Assembly (NCBI GenBank): GCA_050084515.1
Contig: CM114271.1
Location: 62,372,001 to 62,436,000 of the forward strand
From: Blasia pusilla
Taxonomy: Eukaryota > Marchantiophyta > Marchantiopsida > Blasiales
Direction: 5' to 3'
DNA length: 64,000 nt
The position numbers and the translations under genes were made by a program. Positions 1-11,745 of the stretch are shown here, in pieces; the first letter of the stretch is position 1, and every line of letters begins with the position of its first letter. The notes under the pieces are model-generated. The model was not told the origin of the DNA and did not search any database. It saw only the letters and a program-made list of their open reading frames with translations.

Positions 1-2220
1 AAAATTTTCTCACTTCGATTTCTTCTCCAAATTGGAACCATCTTTGTATCCAAGGATGTTAGGGTGGACGTTACGGAGGACATAATAGGTGAGACAATCC
101 AGCCATTGATTGCAGACCGTAAAGTATGGAATCTCATACCTCTAGCAAATGGTTACTACAGAGTTTACGGCTTGCCTCTGAATTCCTCAATTTCCCAAGT
201 AGACAGTCGAGAATTTCCTAGTGCACCGAGCTCTACGTTTGCAAACTCCTAGCTCAGCAGATCCGACATCGACTCCAACTTCACACGTTGGTTACAATGT
301 TGTACTTCCTGATGAAATTCATGATGTTGTCAACCTCAGTGGATCTGTCGGACACCAACCGGGCCCTCTGTCCGTCTACTCGTTCCTCTTGCAAGTATTA
401 GGGAATAGTTTGCTATCGTCTCTGGCCTTGAAAATATTTAAGCACGAGCTGCCGCCCACGTACGATGGTAATTGTATTTTTGAGTGGCCTCCACTTGTTG
501 CTCTTGCTCAAAAGAAAGACGGAGGACGCTTGAAGGGTATGGACAGAAAGTCTGATTGTCATTGATGGTGCAGGCTTGAACGGACCAGGGCTTCAATTTC
601 AAATGGTCCTTGGATTGTCTCCAGACGCCAATGCGTTGGAGCCTTGGACTGTAGAATTCCAGCATGCCTGTATGTAGAGCGCAACGGGCGGGTCAATACG
701 TCGCAATTCCTCACTCATGTTGTGACCGATGCAATTCAGAGACACATCAAGGAGGATGTGGCAAAGAAAGTGGCCGAGGTCTACAGAAACTCTCCGGGTT
801 CAAAGCCCGGAGTGATCAAGCTAAAAATAGCATCACAAATTTGTGAACAATTGCTTGGAATCCCCGAGATCACGGCTACTGAGGAGAAACAACTCTGGGA
901 AAATCTCGCATTTCTCGCTGATCCTGAATGCTTCCGGAATTTGCTGCGTCAAATACGGGTACTAGATGAAAAGACGGCCGAAATGGATGCCATTTCCATA
1001 ATCAAGGCCAACTCCAAATTTCCATTCATTCAGAGATAGCAGTTCATGGGCCAGGAAGGCAAAGGATCCAGGGCCTATGTCTTCAAAATGTCAACGACAG
1101 GTCGTCGAGTGGCCTCGATCTTATAGATCGAATGAGGGAAGGGGAAGATCTTTACGGCAGCTGGGTAAGCTTTGATATTTGCTACAGAGTGTTGAACGGA
1201 TGGTTGACAATGGGTGCTCACGTTTAGGACCATATGGAGAAGGGACTCAAAACTATTTTTGTCTGTGACGTAAAAGCCGAAAACGTTGGCAGTTTGAAGA
1301 TGTGTTGGTTACTCTTATTGGAGGTGGTGAAGGAAAACAAAAGGCCATCTCTTGAAATTTATAGGTTCAAACCGAAGAAACCAAGCAACTTGTTGGATGC
1401 GACAGGTTGCCTCCCTGAGTGTTTAACTCGTCGCTTATCGACGAGTTTCCTGAGTGTGCAACCAGTCGGAACCCGACGGGTTGCAAGTCGCACGGCCAAA
1501 TTCACTTGCAACACGTCTGAATCTGACGGGTTGACGGTTTCCTGAGAGTGCAACCAGTCGGAAAAGGATGGGTTGTTAGTCGCATGGCCAAATTTACTTG
1601 CAATCCATCGAAATCCGACGGGTTGCACTAGGTGGTTCCTGGGTGTTGCAACACGTCGGAAACCAACGGGTTACAGAGTCATTCATGGGATGCCTCTGAC
1701 TTGCAACCCGTCGTGTTTCGATAGGCAGCTTTTTTTTTTGCTGATAGAGCTATTTTGGTTCCCTTCTCACAGTGTCGTTGTTGCATAGATTGAACATTCA
1801 TGAAAATGCCCTCTGCCCCAACACAAGTGGAGCAAAAAGTGTTCATTCCTCGTGGAGGTCGCCACAAGCATGCCAAAGAATTTCACTTGTAGAGGCATGC
1901 CAACAAGACCAGGCAAGAGCAATGCTACAGTGTGCAGCATCCCATATCTTCCTCACAAGGAAGATATAGGACTCAGAGGGGTTGCCAAAATGTGGAAGAG
2001 GAAAAAAAAATTGTGGGAGTGCTTAAGAACCAAGCAATCAGAGGCATCCCATGCAAGTCAAACAAAAAATCAAACAAAAAGTTTCCTCTCTTCAACCCAA
2101 TGGAATCTCTCTTCAAATTACATGAAACTCTCTTCAAAAAAAAGTATCTCTTTCGGTTGAAGGTAGATTCCTCTCTCCTCTCTCCTCTCTTCCTCTCTTC
2201 CTCTCCTCTAACCGCACCTC
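1..2220 (+). mobile_element. Element A: internally deleted derivative of the SWIM/Mutator-like transposon (left end outside window)
   Basis: This stretch matches element B (10831-23195) in order and orientation: bases 1-1370 match about 18930-20450, 1370-1960 match about 20890-21430, and 1960-2220 match about 22920-23195. Three blocks are missing relative to B: about 180 bp near 712, about 440 bp near 1365, and about 1.5 kb near 1960. A also keeps about 30 bp near 187-218 that B lacks. The remaining reading frames (for example 644-1039) are fragments of the transposase and cannot encode it. The right end closes with a CT-rich terminus ending ACCGCACCTC, the counterpart of ACCGCTCCTC at the end of B. 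Immediately beyond it, Gypsy pol sequence resumes, so A is inserted in that retroelement. The left terminus must lie before base 1. Confidence 0.75.
1385..1715. repeat. Palindromic repeat cluster of element A
   Basis: At least six degenerate copies of the half-site pair CAACCCGTCGGA / TCCGACGGGTTG occur here, separated by 30-70 bp. The clearest lie near 1458-1485, 1502-1530, 1604-1628 and 1650-1675. They fall at the position that corresponds to the non-coding gap at 20915-21195 of element B. Confidence 0.75.
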
Positions 2221-3697
2221 AGGCAGAACAGCCAGTGTAGATTTCTCTCCTTTATGTCCTGCCAAGGGTCCTCATGACATTCCACTAACACCTTGGTCCG
2301 CATCCTGCCTTGCCCCACATAGATCCTGCTCTGCATGAACCTTAGTAAACCATGCCTCAAACTTATGTTGGCCACCTTCTCATCCTGCTTCAACCTCTTC
2401 AGAAACTCCAATGCTTGGTCGTCTCTCATGTATCCCTCACAAATTCTTCTCTCTAGATCTATTTCCTTAGGGAACATTGCTCTCAAGACCTGTGTCGTCG
2501 ATGGCATCTGTTCCTCCTTGCGACTCAACGCATCTGGAATCACATTATCATTACATGGCTTGTGAATCAACTCAACATCCATCAATGCCAAGATATCATG
2601 CCATCGCAATTGTTTCGGTGACACTCGATCCTGGGTCTCAAAATACTTGAGCGATATGTTATCGGTGAACACTCGAGTTATGTGAAGTCCCAAATAGTGA
2701 CGCCACTTCCTCAAACAATGGACCACCGCAAACAACTCGTTCCCATGAGTAGGCCATCTTCCGTCTCCTTGTGAAAAATGGAGTTCATCAATGTGGTGAA
2801 CGTCGGAGGCGCATTGTATAGATCGAAAGGCATCACTAAAAACTCAAAGGAACCATATCTTGTCCTACACATAGTCTTCTCCACATTTGCCTCGGCAATC
2901 CGGATTTGGTAATATCCTGACTTCAAGTCAATCCAACTAAAGTATCTCATGCCTGCCAGCCTATCAAAGAGATCATCTATCCTTGGAAGAGGATAGTTGT
3001 TCCGAACCGTCACTTTATTCAGCGCATGGTAATCAACACACAGCCTCATTTTACCATCCTTCTTCTTCACAAAGAGAACGGGTGCTCCATAAGGTGACTT
3101 GCTAGTCCTAATGTTACCCTTTTCCAAGAGCTCACTTAACTGCCTTTTTAATTCAAGAAGTTCTTCTTGATTGAACCTATATGGTGCTTTGGAAGGCGGT
3201 TGGAAACCAGGTATGGTCTCTATCTTATGATCGATTTTTCTATGTGGCGGCAACTCAGTTGGAAGCTCATTTGTTAAGACATCCTTAAACTCCTTGACCA
3301 CTTTCTGAAGTAGTGTTGGGATTCCCCTTGAAGTAGTGTCCTGATCTCTGCGTATTTTGCTTGTAGTCCCCTCCACTTGTCTCATCAAGCAGAGAAATCC
3401 ATCTTCTAACTCGGTCATGCTCCTCCTTGTAATAGTATTCACCAACTCCTTCTTCATCGGAACCTCACGAACCAACCGCACCTGTAATCGTTTGCCTTTC
3501 AACAAGACGCTCAACCTCAATGGTCTACGTCTTATCTCCACCTCATACGCATCTAGGAATGTATTCCCCAAGACTCCGTCAATGCCATCCATCTCGCACA
3601 TAGTGAAATTCTCTTTCAACTTGAATTCTCCGCATCCTATGGTTAAACCCAAGACCAACTCAGAAGTCCGATGAGACTTGCCTCCGGAAAATCCCAC
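2221..3697 (-). pseudogene. Gypsy pol: reverse transcriptase, RNase H tail and start of integrase region (broken)
   Basis: The long minus-strand frame 3697-2711 has the second half of the protease ([13 protein letters not shown]) and Gypsy reverse-transcriptase blocks: [31 protein letters not shown], the first catalytic Asp in [14 protein letters not shown], and [14 protein letters not shown]. After MNSIFHKE it jumps straight to RNase H sequence ([17 protein letters not shown], then DALSRKEE), so the segment with the YxDD catalytic box and the connection domain is missing, and the frame shifts at the junction near 2735. The frame runs on toward the integrase zinc-binding region until element A cuts it off. 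In an intact element this polyprotein reverse-transcribes and integrates the element; this copy cannot. Confidence 0.85.
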
Positions 3698-3756
3698 TCA
3701 AATGGGCTCATCCGCGTTAGAGGTGGACAAACCCAGCTCCTTCATGATTCTCAGGC

Positions 3757-4976
3757 TTAGGAGTGTGAAGCACCTGTATCCACTAGCAACAACACATCGC
3801 GATCAGCAATCTTGGATCTTAAGTACACCAAATTGGGCGTCCTCTTAGTGACCTGAAGGGACGTCTCGAGACCAACCGCCGACAAGTGCTTAGCAGAAAA
3901 CGCAATCATAATCCCATTACTAACCTTTGGTTTCAAACACCCTTTCGCCATGTGCCCAGGCTCGCCATAGTTGTAGCATATCACCTTGCCGTTTTCTGAC
4001 TCAGAATGTTGTCCTCCTCTTGGCTTCGCGTGAAGTTCCACTCGTTTTGCTGCCGGGGCAAGCGACTCTCCTGGGTCGCACGAGCCCCCACTCCAGACTC
4101 TCTTGGTTGTCTCCTTGTTCTTCGAATTCTTTGAAAAACCTTTTGGCTCAAAGGGCTTCTGAGTTTGGACTTCATTGTCCCCAATCCGCTCTGCTAGCTT
4201 CAGAAGGTCCGCACATGTATCTGGCAATGCCGGCATTCGATAAAGGGCCTTTTCAGCGCTCGGTTTAAGTCCGCTAATGAAGATAGCCTTCTTTGCCTGC
4301 TCATCTATTTTAGGAAGAGAAGTCAATTTTGCACTAAACTCCCTCACGTAAGCGCTTAAGGAACCACTCTGCCGCAACCATATGCATTCCACCGTGTCAC
4401 GCAACCCTTGATACTTCGAAGTGAATCGGTCACCAATCAACCCCTTAAACTCCTCCCAACTCAAGGGTGACTCGCCAACCAGATGTTCCTCTCATTGAGT
4501 TGTCCGCCACTATAGCGCATGATCCTTTAGGAAAGTAATGGCTACCGTCACCTTGTCCTGTTCAGCTGCCTCTGTGCCTCGAAGTATAGTTCCACCTCCG
4601 TAAGGAAATCCTTCACTTTTTGAGAATGCCCCACCCTAGTGAATGGCGTGGACAAGTTTGTCTTGCAAAGCTTTTTACCAGCACCCGGTGTTCGGTCTGC
4701 CTCTAGCTCTGCAATCTGCTTGCTTTGCTGGGACATCTAATCTACCAACAACTTCAACAAGTCCAACGTCTGACTTGACTCAATCGGTTCCCTTGAATTT
4801 GGAGCGGATGGCCCCACGGAAGGATTCGCCTCTAGAACATCCTTAAGTCTATCACTCGGCTCCTCGGAAGTCTCCGTCTCCTCCATAGCTTCACGGTCTG
4901 GCATTGGTTCGGCTCTCGGTTCACGCCGCTTGATTCGGCACTTCTTGGGTTCGTCTCTCTCAATTGACATCTTCAA
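3757..4976 (-). pseudogene. Gypsy gag and start of protease (broken)
   Basis: The minus-strand frames 4976-4737, 4736-4548 and 4464-3757 give an acidic N-terminus, a gag capsid-like region (FTSKYQGLRDTVECIWLRQ, FSAKLTSLP) and a zinc knuckle followed by the aspartic protease active site (LLLVDTGAS). The frames are separated by stops and a small shift near 4470-4550. The zinc knuckle reads CYNYGEPGHMAKGC: the second of the three cysteines is Tyr (codon at 3967-3969), consistent with a G-to-A change, so it should not bind zinc normally. Gag would form the particle that packages the element RNA. Confidence 0.85.
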
Positions 4977-5105
4977 GACGCCTCACTCACATCTCCTCCT
5001 TGTTTCTTGCATCCCTCCTCGAGCATCTAGGCCTAGCTGCTACCTTGAGTTTCCCTAAGCGTCCGGTTGATCCCACGACCCCAAGTTCTGGCTCACCAAG
5101 GATTA

Positions 5106-5117
5106 GCTCTAATACCA
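5106..5117 (-). other. Primer-binding site of the Gypsy element
   Basis: On the minus strand this reads TGGTATTAGAGC, one base from the usual TGGTATCAGAGC that pairs with the 3' end of initiator tRNA-Met in plant Gypsy elements. It lies two bases inside the LTR, as expected. Confidence 0.85.
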
Positions 5118-5119
5118 CT

Positions 5120-6120
5120 TGTCGTGCGCCTACTCTCCATGAAAATCAATCTCGAGTATTGCGGAAGTGTACATTCAGTAGGACACGCTCTCATAGCCGA
5201 CTTGCACCCAAACGCACTCACATTAGTCTGGCTTTGGGTCAAGCGGCCTTCCAACCCACCAAGTCGTCAACTTGGCCTCTCATCAAGCTCAACCTTCCTT
5301 ACTTCCTAGGTTCCCAACATGGCAAGTCCTTCAAGACTTGGAACAGACTTTCTGGTTAGTCCAAGAACCTAAAATAGAAATTGCGCGCCTAGCGGTTCCA
5401 ACTGTTCAACGGACCTCATGCAAGTTCTTAACCGGGACCCAAGTAATTGAATCACGGGTTGGAATCCAAGAGGGATCTCTAAGAATCACCTCAATAGACT
5501 TGGTTCAGGTTTTCAACCCCAACTCCAAACTCCCGATCCGTTCCATGCCCTTGAATCGCCTCGTGGCGCTCAAAATGGGGTTCGAGTCCCAAGCACCCTT
5601 AGAGACCTTCCCCCTTACTAGTACTTTTGGGGATCTCCAAACATCCCCTACCTTGGAAAAGGATGGGCGGGCCCGTCATTGTGGCCCTCAAAATGACTCT
5701 ACTTACAGCCTTTTTTGGGTTGTTTCTCAGCGGGTACTTGTGCATTTGCAAAAATCTTTAGTGCGTCTGAACTAACTTTCCATAAGCTTTCCAATGCATC
5801 CTTACTTGTCCCAAACACATCTTGGTGCTAAAAGTTATGGCCATAAATACAATCGAAACTCTCAAACGCTAGTGGCGTGCCAAATCCGGATTCCTTCCTT
5901 TGGTAACCCACTTCCTAGACTTGACTCCTCTCAAGTCTTGATCCGCGTTTGGTCCAGGTTTCTTAGTCGCGACCACAACATATGAAACACGAAGCCTTGC
6001 TTGCATCTCGTCTCTTGTCTCTTCTCCAAGACCACTCCAACGCGCAAATCATCTTAGTGTGAGCCCGCTAGTCTTCCGATGTTTCGCTTTGGCACTCGTT
6101 TGGTCATGAGGGTCGCAACA
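5120..6120 (-). repeat. Long terminal repeat (5' LTR) of the Gypsy element, about 1,001 bp
   Basis: On the minus strand the LTR begins TGTTGCGACCC and ends GCGCACGACA, giving the TG...CA termini of LTR retrotransposons. The primer-binding site follows after a two-base spacer. No second LTR is in the window, so the outer limit near 6120 rests on the terminal motif only. Short frames inside (for example 5272-5775) are chance. Confidence 0.75.
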
Positions 6121-6249
6121 TGATGGCACTGCTAAATGTTGCTAAGGTCGCCACCTCTCCTAGCCGTCGCTTGATCACTATACCTGTGAATCAAACGGGT
6201 AATGAGCTAAGGCGCCCATCACATGACTGCCATCCTGGTTTGTAGGCCA

Positions 6250-6947
6250 ATGACTCCTATAATCCAAGGAAAACCCCATCGGTTTTCACCAACCAAGACG
6301 TCGTAGGACTCTGCATCAATTACTATCGCCTTGGCTCGCACCATGAACTCATGTGTAGGATGTCCCAAGCGAATCCTCACCACGACCTCCTATCGGGTGA
6401 TATATTGTGTGGTACTCGCTCCACCCAAGGATGTGTGTATCTGGAATGGACAACGTTCCACATCGGCTCTCATCAAGCCCAATCCTTTGAGTGACGCTTT
6501 CCCCAACATCACGGGTTGCGCTCCTGAATCCAACAAGACGCGGTGCGGACTAAAAGCTCTAGCTCCAGGACTTATCAACTAGAAGACCTCTCCTCGGTTA
6601 TCCAGCAATACAACACCAAGAGAATCCATGGCACGCTCTATCGCGCGTCTAGCGGACATCTCTGCCATCCTAGCAGCCACAGCCTGCCATGAATCTGACG
6701 TGGACGGCCCAAGCATCCGCTCCAAGGGCAAGTCCATCACCTCCTCTGCAATCACCTCTGAACGTGATGCAGGAACTCCAACTCCGCGCTCACATAGTGA
6801 AGCGGCCAGCCAAAAAGCCTCGGCAGGCATACCCCACAGCGTCATAACATCGGAAGCAAAAAATAAAGGAGTGCGGTACAGAACGGTGGCCACCCCCAAC
6901 AACGTGCTCGACACATGCCCCTCCTGAGCATCAACAATAGGAGTCAT
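6250..6947 (-). pseudogene. Retropepsin-like fragment of the second Gypsy element
   Basis: Minus-strand frames 6947-6579 and 6578-6390 are separated by one stop. The second contains HRVLLDSGAQPVMLGKA, the DSGA active-site type used by plant Gypsy proteases. Sequence continuing to about 6250 is in keeping with the second half of the fold (VRIRLGHPTHEFMVRA then DVLVGENRW), with shifts. The leading part (alanine-rich, RRAIERAMDSLG) has no assigned domain. Confidence 0.6.
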
Positions 6948-7416
6948 CGCACTCGCTTTCCCATCGCCCTCCGTGTCTACACTCCAACAACATCACCAAC
7001 TCTCTAGGAACTTTGATGAGGACCCATCGATGGAGTCCTAATCGCTTTGGACAACATGAAAGACTGAGGAAGCCTAGTCTATTTTCTGGCTTCCCCTCGT
7101 CGTGGATCCAACTTTGCGACTGCTCCACGCGTCACAACTACGGCGGCCTCCATCTAGGCAACCCAACACATCCAACCAAGATCCTCCTATCTCTGGCTGC
7201 TCCATATGATATCGATGCCACGGATCCGGCATCGGGTAACCTCAATGTAATAGAGGCAATATGCTCTTGTAGCTACTGTATCTGAGCAGCCATCCTAGCC
7301 TCACGCCCGGTGTCACCCTCGACACGTCTAGGTGGTGGGACTCTACCTCCTCCATGGGTGGGCAGCTCCACCACCCTGTCGGGAAACTCCAGCTCCTCAT
7401 CCCCCAACGAGAACAC

Positions 7417-7761
7417 CTAGTGCACGACCTCTAGCCCCACCCGGACCGGCTGCTCGCTCTGGTGCCCTCTCTGGCCCTCGGTCCGGACGTAACTCAGGAT
7501 GTAAACTGAAACACCTGGCGCGTGTATGACCATACCTCTGAAAATAGTCACACTGATAACCTCCTGATGCAGCACCATCTCCTCCTCCTCCATGCTAAGG
7601 CACACCTCCATGACCCTGACGAGTGCAATCGCGTTGATGATGGGCTCCACCTCATGACCAACAAGTAATAGTAGGCAACTACAGCTGAGCCGCATATGAA
7701 GGCGCAGGTCTCTGTGGCACGACCTCGCGTATCCTCCCTGAGCTCGTGGTGCCACAGTCAA
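7417..7761 (-). pseudogene. Gag C-terminal / zinc-knuckle-like stretch of the second Gypsy element (weak)
   Basis: The open frame has no match I recognise, but an alternative minus frame across about 7490-7570 reads CDYFQRYGHTRARCFSLHP, which resembles a degraded CCHC knuckle followed by the 'LHP' seen in plant gag proteins. It lies between the gag and protease pieces, where a knuckle belongs. Confidence 0.35.
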
Positions 7762-7911
7762 CCTATCTTGGAGTCCATATTATTGCACAGGTGGTGCAGA
7801 CAATCATGACTGCTCCCGCCTAGAACCCATGGTGGCTACGCTCTCCTCCGCCATGTTGCGCTCAATGTTCTTGGCAGGGCTAAAAAACATCTCTCAAAGT
7901 AGGGGAGGTGT

Positions 7912-8694
7912 TCATAAGAAGCACCCCCTCCCGCACCCATGTCCGTAGGGTCCGGTCCAACATCGCGTACCATGACTAGATAGCCTGAGCCTCGTCATCC
8001 CCTCAGTGACGTTGATCAACCGGCGCAAGCGAGTGTAAGCCTCATGCAAACTCTCACCTGTGCACCTCTCGAAGTCGTGGATGCTCCGCAACTTCTCCGT
8101 CCGTACCCCTTGGTAGCTCGCCCTCAACTCAGCAAAGAACTCAACCACGAGGTTGAACCTGGGACAAACCCGACCAGATGGTACAACTGGTCGAGTGCAA
8201 GTGACCCCTCCTAAAACATCACTAGTGGAAGAGGAAGTAACCTCTCCTGACTCCTCCTCCTCATCTGGGAACGGCTCCGTCCATGACACATAGTATGGAT
8301 CATAGTAGAGTCGCCATGCCTCAATCTTCTGGGCATATATGTGGGAGACCTCATGGTGATCGTCCATGGGCGCCCCCTCTAAATACTAAAACATATCGTT
8401 CCATGCTATAAACGGGTTGAACTCTCTAGAGTTCCTAGCCCGCTATGAGTCACACCAACTCCTAAATTCCGCAATGAAGTCGTGTAGCTCTATAGTGCCT
8501 ACAACACCTAAAAACCTACGTGGTCCTCTACCCTGGTCGTCCATCTCGTACGCCCAACTAGTAGGACCACTCAATGTGTATGGTGGATCACTAACACACT
8601 CCTCTATATGCTCCTCCTCGTCTGAAGACGACACAGAAGGTGATCGAGGTGGTCTCTCACGTGGAGACCCTCGAAACCTCGCAACAGTCCGCAT
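7912..8694 (-). pseudogene. Gag-like fragment of the second Gypsy element
   Basis: Two minus-strand frames, 8694-8443 and 8367-7912, give a gag N-terminus (LHDFIAEFRSW) and a capsid-like region (VEFFAELRASYQGVRTEKLRSI, quoted here in part: SYQGVRTEKL, GESLHEAYTRLRRLI). The second pattern is a common plant gag signature. A stop and frame change separate them near 8370-8440. Confidence 0.65.
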
Positions 8695-9870
8695 AAATCC
8701 TCCATAGCTACTCTCAGGTCCACTACCTCGCCTCTCAAAATCCTGAAAGGACGCCGTAATGGCCCTCTTGCCCCTCTCACATGATCACTCTCAATCTCGT
8801 GAGTAATCCTTCAATCACTCAAACTAAACATGCGGCACTCAATCTACACTCTCTCATTGAGACGTGTGTTGTGCGACAACAAGCGACGTGGTACGGAAAA
8901 TCACTGATATGTTGTCTCATCGACAAACCATCCTCAACTTTGGACATCCCACATAGGTCTATGTCCCCTAAACCCATACATCATCGATGCTCCTAGCATC
9001 AACACGAAATCCATTATCCCAAATAACTTCCCAATATTCGGAAATCTCTCACACGTGCAGGGTAAGAGACCAGAATGAGTAACCTGACAATAATGTCGAT
9101 GTTGCTCCTTGGAAACTGCAAATCTTGACTCCAACTCGGTCGTGAAGACAACTCCTCCACTCAGCAAGTTGTACTCCTCTCGTACTGACGCTGCTCAACC
9201 TCCTCGATGTGCGGTGCAGGTCGAGCGATGCAATCTTGCGGCATGGCGGCAAAGACTGAAACGGCTACAAACAAAGATGGCACTCAGGAATGGGGTGCGG
9301 CACTCGGTGGCATACCCTCCTTAATCAGCAATTCACACGCTCTGCTCCTTAGTGAAGGAACGGTTGCTCGATCGAGATGGTGCGATGCGGCCACAAGCAG
9401 CACGGCGTAGCAATCGGCGGCGCGTTGCGGCTACGAGCGTCACGGCACGTTACTAGATCGTCGTCGAGCGGCTACCAATCACAACATAGCAGCATGAAAT
9501 CAAAACTCAAACACCATAATCGAAGGTCATCTGCCATCATTGGTTGATGACAAAACTGGGATGATGGTGGCGGCCAAAACAAAGTACATGGTGGCGACAC
9601 AAGTCAGAGAATCAACGAATGTCGTGGAAGATCCTCCAATCCGTAATGGCGGCAATGGCAACCAAAGGGTGGACAACGGACAGTGGACCATTGACAGTGA
9701 TGGTTGACCATTGATGGTGATGGCCAACCAGTGACAATGACGATTGACCGTTGACAATGACTATGACGGCGATGACCGCCGCCGGCGTGGCGGCTGGTTT
9801 AGGGTTTGAAGAATTTAACCCTAAAAATTGCCTAGCAATGGCAGTTTTGCAAGATTGATCATAACTTTTT

Positions 9871-10820
9871 GCTCGCAGCTCCAAATTGCGCTTTTTTGTT
9901 GCACAGCATGCACGGCTTCACGATCTACAATAGCGTCAAAAAATATTTAGAATGGGACATTCCTGTAAAAATGGATAGGGACTATCGTAAAGCCCAATGT
10001 CTCTTTCTCCTACACAAAATTTGGCAGCGCTTCCGCGCTCAATTCTCCCAACAAAAATGTAAAACCTATAAAAATACAAATCAGCAAGCTACATGGTGCT
10101 CCCGAGAGCACCGGCATGGGGCAACCCGCCCCCATAATCAATCCCTATCAAAAATTGGGCGCGCTTCCGCGCACCACTCTTCCACACAAAAAATCGGCAA
10201 ATACAAAGAACAATCAAAGCAGCCCTTGCTCTGGTGAGCACTCCCATGAGCCGCTGAATGGGGAACATGGTCCCCAACCTGGAAAAATAGCGAGTGACGA
10301 GCGAGCTCCCCCATGAAGCTCTCTCACTCTCTCATTCTCTCTTTGTAAAATAAGATCCAATTTCTCTCACAACACCATAATTCTCACATGTGTGCACTCT
10401 CACATATCTCTCTCAATGTCAAACCAAACCCACTCTCCTAATGAGAGGCTTGGGTTACACACACAAGGCAAGCAAGAACATAGCTCCGCCGCCTCATGCC
10501 AAGAGGTTCAACAAAAAGAGAAAGAGCTCTCAAACTCTCTCTTTGAAGTATGCCCCTCCCCTCTCCCAAGCTCTCTCTCCATGGTAACCTATGCTCTCAA
10601 GTCACCTCCTTGGCTCTTGACCTGATATAGGAGGTCAAAGACCACTCATCAAAAATAGAAAGTTGATCACATACACAAAATGGTACTTACCTAAAATAGT
10701 AAGTTCCTCAATATGGCTCCAAATGAGGGGAAACCTACTCTCTCAAGTTCCCCTGGGCCTCAGTAGGTCATCCTTGACCTACTGAGTCTGTCCTCCACTA
10801 CTCACAAAGTCACTCTACTA
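9871..10820. other. Non-genic stretch with small inverted repeats
   Basis: No coding region is supported. Two similar blocks (about 10018-10085 and 10155-10210) share GCGCTTCCGCGC-type palindromes and A-rich tails. GGTGCTCCCGAGAGCACC near 10095 is a perfect small palindrome. It could be LTR or leader sequence of the older Gypsy fragment. Confidence 0.4.
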
Positions 10821-10830
10821 GATCTCACCG
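10821..10830. repeat. Left target-site duplication of element B (GATCTCACCG)
   Basis: This 10-mer is repeated exactly at 23196-23205, directly outside the opposite terminus of the same element. Mutator-like elements typically duplicate 8-11 bp. Confidence 0.85.
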
Positions 10831-10925
10831 GGGGCTGGTATTCTGGCAGGAGAGAGGAAGAGAGGAAGAGAGGAGAGTCTCTCTTCAAAAAAAAGGGCCA
10901 AATCCACCTCCTCTCTTCAAAACTT
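10831..10925 (+). repeat. Left terminal inverted repeat region of element B
   Basis: After GGGGCTGGTA come three GAGAGGAAGAGAGG-like blocks, then CTCTCTTCAAAAAAAAGGG and CCTCTCTTCAAAAC. The right end (23080-23195), read as its complement, has the same order of GA-rich blocks and TTGAAGAGAG motifs. The match is imperfect and interrupted by small gaps. Confidence 0.65.
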
Positions 10926-11309
10926 TTTAACATATTTGAAATTTTTGTTTGCTTTCAAATTCATGAAATCTTTAGAAGAGAGTAGGTAGTGGTCCACATT
11001 TGGGCCTTAAGAAACCTCCTTTTTTCAGGGGGCGAAAAACAAGTAGACATCATAAGACCACTACAAACATTTTTCCATCACTCTCCATGTGAGCCCAAGT
11101 TTTTTCACATTGCCTATCTCAGTCTACAGTAAGTTGTGCCCAGGGTTATTTTTTTTGGAGGACCATTGGCAAATAATGTGACTAGAAGTAGCAATCTCAT
11201 CTCAACACAAGAGACGATAATTGAACCAAAACATTATTAGATGTCTAGAGTAAAGAGAAACTAATGTCCCTTCATTCAGATCCTAAATCTGATAAACCGA
11301 GATGTTGCA

Positions 11310-11745
11310 CCCCTCCCAACCCGTCAGAATTTTACAGGTTCCAACTCTTGCAACCCGTCGGAATCAGATGGCTTGCATCCCTTGCAAGCAAGCTCACCAT
11401 AACAAAGGAAAGATTTTGAGAAGTGATTCCATTCCACCCTGCATCCACGAAAATTCAACTGTTTGGGAATCCGAAATGGCAATCCGACAGGTTATAGAAA
11501 TCCAGCACGTCTTAGAGAAGAAAAGAAGCCTAAGACTGGTTTGACGATATTAGGGGAACGAGCCAAAAGTGAAGAAGCCCGCCACAATGCCTCAGAATTT
11601 GGTCTACCAGGAAAAGAGTCCGACCACTCAAGCAGCCAACTTGTCGAAATCCGACAGCTTGCTTGGAAATGGTTGAAAAGTTGCAGTGGTCAAAATGTGA
11701 AAATTTGCAACCCCTCGGAATCACACGGGTTGCAAAATAAACATT
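11310..11745. repeat. Palindromic repeats near the left end of element B
   Basis: Degenerate copies of the CAACCCGTCGGA / TCCGACGGGTTG palindrome lie near 11320, 11350, 11485, 11640 and 11710, in sequence without a supported gene. Spacing is irregular, unlike the tandem array at 17705-18445. Confidence 0.7.

Larger units (their letters stand above)
2221..6120 (-). mobile_element. Ty3/Gypsy LTR retrotransposon, minus strand, interrupted by element A
   Basis: Reading leftward on the minus strand there is an LTR (5120-6120), a tRNA-Met-type primer-binding site (5106-5117), gag with a zinc knuckle, a retropepsin motif, reverse transcriptase, part of RNase H and the start of the integrase region. 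The element stops at 2220/2221 where element A begins, so integrase and the second LTR are expected to the left of the window. It is dead: frames are broken and the catalytic part of the reverse transcriptase is deleted. Confidence 0.85.
6121..9870 (-). mobile_element. Second, older Ty3/Gypsy fragment (gag and protease only), minus strand
   Basis: Gag-like and retropepsin-like minus-strand frames are present, but no reverse transcriptase or integrase is seen. The fragment abuts the LTR of the first Gypsy element at 6120, so it was either truncated or split by that insertion. The outer limit near 9870 is approximate. The bases 8700-9870 hold only weak frames and may be its leader or LTR. Confidence 0.6.

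Noticed and set aside
2221-6120. Plant pararetrovirus integration
   Set aside because: Reverse-transcriptase order, the tRNA-Met primer site inside a 1-kb LTR and the knuckle-protease order fit a Ty3/Gypsy retrotransposon.
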